Shown piece after piece: positions 4,214 to 6,061 of a DNA stretch of 6,061 nucleotides (positions within the stretch are counted from its first letter, which is position 1; every line of letters begins with the position of its first letter). Under the pieces are notes generated by a model. It saw only the letters and a list, made by a program, of their open reading frames with translations. It searched no databases and was not told the DNA's origin. Position numbers and translations under genes: made by a program. The DNA comes from Gammaproteobacteria bacterium (GTDB taxonomy: Bacteria; Pseudomonadota; Gammaproteobacteria; DSM-26407), in the NCBI GenBank assembly GCA_028694565.1, contig JAQVKR010000174.1, forward strand, positions 1 to 6,061. Reading direction: 5' to 3'.

Positions 4214-4935
4214 CAGTCGGTACCGCCGATTCATCGCCCATGGTTCTTGCGCGGGTGGCCGGGCTGCTCTACCTGGTCATCATCGTCTGCGGCATCTCGG
4301 GCGAGGCGTTCATCCGCTCCGGCCTCATCGTGCCGGGCGATGCCGCCGCCACCGCCGCCAATATCCGGATTTTCCAGGGGCTGTTCCGCGCCAGCTTCGC
4401 CGCGGACGCCGTCATGCTGTTGTGCGACGTGGCCATCGCCGTGCTCTTCTACGTGCTGCTCCGGCCGGCGGGCCGGACCCTGGCCCTGGTGGCGGCCGCC
4501 TTCCGGCTGACCCAGGCCGCCGTGCTGGGGCTGAACCTGCTCAACCAACATGCCGCCGTGCTGGTCCTGGGCGGCGCCGGGTACGCGGGCGCCTTCACGC
4601 CGGACCAGCTCAACGCCCTGGCGCTGCTGTTCCTGGATCTCCACAGCCACGGCTACGACCTCGGGTTGCTGTTCTTCGGTCTCTCCTGCCTCGCCCTCGG
4701 CCGGCTGGTGGTCCGCTCGGTCCTGTTCCCCGGGGTCTTCGGCTACGGGTTGATGGCGGCCGGCGCGGTCTACCTGGCGGGGAGCTTCACGCGCTTTCTG
4801 CTTCCGGATCTCGCGCCCGCCATCGCGCCCCTCTACATCGTGCCCCTGGCGGTGGAGACCGCCTTCGCCCTGTGGTTGACCATCCGGGGCGTCAGGAGCT
4901 GCCCGGGAGGCGCGCCCACGGCGGCCCGGGGGTGA
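4210..4935 (+). CDS. DUF4386 family integral membrane protein
   Basis: This 241-residue very hydrophobic protein is recognised as DUF4386-like from LARVAGLLYLVIIVCGISGE near the N-terminus, the LFRASFAADAVMLLCDVAIA segment and the HSHGYDLGLLFFGLSCLALG segment. About six membrane spans can be drawn: roughly residues 12-32, 62-84, 88-112, 135-165 (containing the HGYD loop), 172-194 and 202-226. Function in this family is unknown; no enzymatic motif is evident. The C-terminal tail is short and rich in glycine and alanine. The GTG start overlaps the acetyltransferase stop (GTGA) behind a strong Shine-Dalgarno sequence, implying translational coupling. The pair may work on a common membrane-associated or exported compound, which is inference only. 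Confidence 0.88.
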   Translation: MTVGTADSSPMVLARVAGLLYLVIIVCGISGEAFIRSGLIVPGDAAATAANIRIFQGLFRASFAADAVMLLCDVAIAVLFYVLLRPAGRTLALVAAAFRLTQAAVLGLNLLNQHAAVLVLGGAGYAGAFTPDQLNALALLFLDLHSHGYDLGLLFFGLSCLALGRLVVRSVLFPGVFGYGLMAAGAVYLAGSFTRFLLPDLAPAIAPLYIVPLAVETAFALWLTIRGVRSCPGGAPTAARG

Positions 4936-4947
4936 GCGGCCGGGAGA

Positions 4948-4979
4948 GGCGGGTTGCGCAGCGTGCCATCGCATCCGCC
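4948..4979 (+). other. Hairpin between the DUF4386 and cupin genes
   Basis: GGCGG (4948-4952) pairs with CCGCC (4975-4979) and TGCG (4955-4958) with CGCA (4970-4973), separated by a small internal loop. It lies 12 bases after the stop codon. There is no T-run, so an intrinsic terminator is not supported, but it may mark an operon border. Confidence 0.35.
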
Positions 4980-5023
4980 ACGGATAGCACCGGTTTGTCA
5001 TTCCCGTGAGACAGGAACCGACC

Positions 5024-5389
5024 ATGAGCAAGTCCACCGTCACCTACTGGAACGCGCTGAGCCCCGCGGCGCGGGAGCGCTGGACGCCCGTCAGGGGCCT
5101 GGAGGGCATGGCCGAGGAGCTGACCCTGAGCCTCGATCCGGAGACAGGCGAGTACACGCGGTTGACCCGTTTTCTGCCGGGGGCGGACACCACGGCCTTC
5201 GGCGGCAAGAGCCATCCCTACCCCGAGGAGGTATTCATCGTCAGCGGGCGCCTCCATGACGCGGCTTTCGGCCTGTGGCTGGAAGCGGGCCACTACGCGA
5301 GCAGGCCGCCGGGCGAGCTGCACGGGCCGTTCAGGACCGATACCGGCTGCGTCGTGCTGGAGATTTCGTTTCCGGGCCGCACCGGATGA
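5024..5389 (+). CDS. Cupin-domain protein
   Basis: This 121-residue single-domain cupin has both motifs. Motif 1 is FGGKSHPYPEEVFIVSG (H64, E68/E69 and G75). Motif 2 is GHYASRPPGELHGPF, an exact G-x5-P-x-G-x2-H with H100. One histidine of the usual HxH pair in motif 1 is replaced (HPY), so metal binding may rest on H64, a glutamate and H100. That arrangement resembles ChrR-like or sensory/anti-sigma cupins more than classical dioxygenases, but no catalytic role can be assigned. ATG 5024 has AGGAA (5013-5017) 6 bases upstream and is preferred over GTG 5006, which has none. It is separated by 88 bp with a hairpin from the DUF4386 gene and by 43 bp from the SnoaL-like gene, so it probably shares a transcript with the latter. 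Confidence 0.85.
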   Translation: MSKSTVTYWNALSPAARERWTPVRGLEGMAEELTLSLDPETGEYTRLTRFLPGADTTAFGGKSHPYPEEVFIVSGRLHDAAFGLWLEAGHYASRPPGELHGPFRTDTGCVVLEISFPGRTG

Positions 5390-5432
5390 GGCGCGGGGAA
5401 GGCATGGGTCAGAACGGTTGGAGAGCGAGGCC

Positions 5433-5855
5433 ATGAGCGCGGACCTGGAGCGGATGAAGGCGCAGGTGCGCCGCTTCTACGCGCTGCTGTGGGATGCCCA
5501 TGACCACTCGGCCATCCCCTCGCTGCTGCACGGGGACTGCGCCTTCCGCGGCTCCCTGGGGGACGAGACGCGGGGCCACGCCGGGTTCGCCGAGTACGTG
5601 GACCGGGTGCACGCCGCGCTGGGCGAGTACCGCTGCAGCATCCGCGACCTGGTGGCGGAGGGCGACCGGGTGTTCGCCCGGGTGCGCTTCGCGGGGATCC
5701 ACCGCGGCGAGTTCCTGGGCTATCCGCCCACCGGGGAGCGGATCGCCTGGGACGGCTGCGCCCTGTTCACCTTCCGCGGCGAGCGCATCGCCGAGGTCTG
5801 GGTGCTGGGCGACCTGAAGGGCCTCGAGCGCCGGCTCGAGTCCGCCCGGCGCTGA
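5433..5855 (+). CDS. SnoaL-like / ester cyclase family protein
   Basis: This 140-residue protein has the SnoaL-like (NTF2-fold) pattern. An N-terminal helix QVRRFYALLWDAHDHSAIPSLL is followed by GDCAFRGSLGDETRGHAGFAEYV. The diagnostic strand pair is RVFARVRFAGIHRGEFLGYP, then PTGERIAWDGCALFTF. The end is RGERIAEVWVLGDLKGL. In polyketide cyclases of this fold, histidine and aspartate in the central cavity catalyse ring closure. Here H90, E121 and D127 line the corresponding strands. Most bacterial single-domain members have no known substrate, and no polyketide genes are nearby, so cyclase chemistry is not claimed. ATG 5433 is supported by GGAGAG (5420-5425) 7 bases upstream. It is the last recognisable gene before a GC-rich hairpin and promoter candidate. 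Confidence 0.88.
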   Translation: MSADLERMKAQVRRFYALLWDAHDHSAIPSLLHGDCAFRGSLGDETRGHAGFAEYVDRVHAALGEYRCSIRDLVAEGDRVFARVRFAGIHRGEFLGYPPTGERIAWDGCALFTFRGERIAEVWVLGDLKGLERRLESARR

Positions 5856-5858
5856 GCC

Positions 5859-5877
5859 CGGGGCTTGACTTGCCCCG
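5859..5877 (+). other. Hairpin after the SnoaL-like gene, with a TTGACT box in its loop
   Basis: CGGGGC (5859-5864) and GCCCCG (5872-5877) form a perfect 6-bp stem with a 7-base loop, TTGACTT. The stem sits 3 bases after the stop codon. No T-run follows directly, though GGTTTTT occurs at 5892-5898. Confidence 0.5.
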
Positions 5878-5894
5878 CCGGCCGCCGGTACGGT
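5865..5894 (+). promoter_or_regulatory. Sigma-70-like promoter candidate in the tail region
   Basis: TTGACT (5865-5870, 5 of 6 consensus bases) and TACGGT (5889-5894, 3 of 6) are separated by 18 bp. The -35 box is good and the -10 box poor. It points towards the small reading frame at 5921 and whatever lies beyond the window. Confidence 0.35.
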
Positions 5895-5920
5895 TTTTGA
5901 TACTTTCCACCGGAGCAGAC

Positions 5921-6001
5921 ATGGCCATCCACCGCGCGCAGCGATTTAGCCGCTCCCGGGTTCCTGTTCACAGGGACGCGGCGGCGTGCGCGCGCAGATA
6001 A
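5921..6001 (+). CDS. Possible 26-residue leader or small peptide
   Basis: ATG 5921 opens a 26-codon frame ending at TAA 5999-6001, reading MAIHRAQRFSRSRVPVHRDA and then AACARR. GGAG (5912-5915) lies 5 bases before it, and a promoter candidate ends about 27 bases upstream. The peptide has seven arginines and no recognisable family. Its reading frame contains one compact hairpin, and an 18-bp palindrome lies 42 bases after its stop, an arrangement compatible with a leader peptide. GC-rich DNA makes chance open frames common, so this is weak. I do not recognise it. Confidence 0.25.
   Translation: MAIHRAQRFSRSRVPVHRDAAACARR
5960..5977 (+). other. Compact hairpin in the tail region
   Basis: GTTCCTG (5960-5966) and CAGGGAC (5971-5977) form a 7-bp stem with one T-G wobble and the 4-base loop TTCA. 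Its left arm overlaps a CCCGGGTTCC repeat (5955-5964) that recurs at 6043-6052. Confidence 0.5.
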
Positions 6002-6043
6002 CGGCCAAACTGCGCTCTCCTGGCTTTCAGCCATGCAACGCCC

Positions 6044-6061
6044 CCGGGTTCCGGAACCCGG
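6044..6061. other. Perfect 18-bp palindrome at the window edge
   Basis: CCGGGTTCCGGAACCCGG equals its own reverse complement and may extend beyond the window. As RNA it would fold as a 7-bp stem with a CCGG loop. Its right half can alternatively pair with CCGGGTTCC at 5956-5964. It could be a terminator/attenuator stem, an operator or part of a dispersed repeat; the missing downstream bases would decide. Confidence 0.6.

Noticed and set aside
4164..5043. Long alternative frames on both strands over the DUF4386 gene
   Set aside because: These translate to Arg/Pro/Gly-rich or Gln/Gly-rich low-complexity sequence, while the accepted frame gives six clean membrane spans and has a strong ribosome binding site.
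5256..5432. Longer start for the SnoaL-like protein within the cupin gene
   Set aside because: The frame is open to 5256 but the added residues read out of frame through the cupin coding region. ATG 5433 has a properly spaced ribosome binding site and begins where family members begin.
166..5855. An undescribed defence, toxin-antitoxin or secretion system
   Set aside because: Every long gene falls in a known family of housekeeping, accessory or mobile function, and no pair has toxin-antitoxin or defence architecture. I found nothing that supports a new system beyond the transposon-associated structures.
6031..6061. A second IS3-type terminus, since TGCAACGCCCCCGGGTTCCGG looks like the terminal repeat at 98-126
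   Set aside because: The match needs several gaps, lacks the TGAACC tip, and the stretch is better explained as one arm of a perfect palindrome. No transposase start is visible beside it.

Overview
The window reads as chromosomal DNA of a GC-rich proteobacterium. A sulfur-metabolising gammaproteobacterium is the best guess, resting on Shine-Dalgarno-led genes, an exported DsrE-like protein, a YafK-type L,D-transpeptidase and a REP-associated tyrosine transposase (RAYT). This taxonomic placement is an inference; no rRNA or other marker is present. The left third (1 to about 2470) is visibly less GC-rich than the right part (about 2590 to 5855), where third codon positions are almost all G or C.

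Left region, 1-1260: mobile-DNA scar. Bases 1-126 are the end of an IS3-family insertion sequence that continues leftwards: a terminal inverted repeat ending in TGAACCGCCCC (minus strand) and the first 25 codons of its OrfA. Only 39 bp further on, a NUDIX hydrolase gene starts with a good ribosome binding site, but its homology stops just after the complete Nudix box. At that point (base 379) a tandem 15-bp repeat and a bulged hairpin begin, followed by an apparently intact RAYT gene (494-1186) and inverted copies of the same hairpin arm. I read 379-1260 as one RAYT/REP-like unit that has replaced the 3' half of the NUDIX gene.

Middle, 1261-3114: three independent genes. These are a secreted DsrE-family protein (1362-1838), a DinB/YfiT-like metal-binding protein (GTG start at 1935) and an exported L,D-transpeptidase (2587-3114). 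The L,D-transpeptidase has a good sigma-70-like promoter with a palindrome at the expected transcription start.

Right, 3241-5855: five small same-strand genes with short gaps. They are a GFA/CENP-V-type zinc protein, a GNAT acetyltransferase translationally coupled (GTGA overlap) to a DUF4386 membrane protein, a cupin and a SnoaL-like protein. They look like one or two operons of small-molecule or stress-handling accessory functions; a common pathway cannot be shown.

Tail, 5856-6061: no long gene. It holds a TTGACT promoter candidate, a possible 26-codon reading frame with a ribosome binding site, a compact hairpin and an 18-bp perfect palindrome at the window edge that shares a 9-10 nt repeat with the first hairpin. 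This is compatible with the leader of a gene beyond the window. I found no undescribed defence or other system; the RAYT unit and the tail are the parts most worth a second look.
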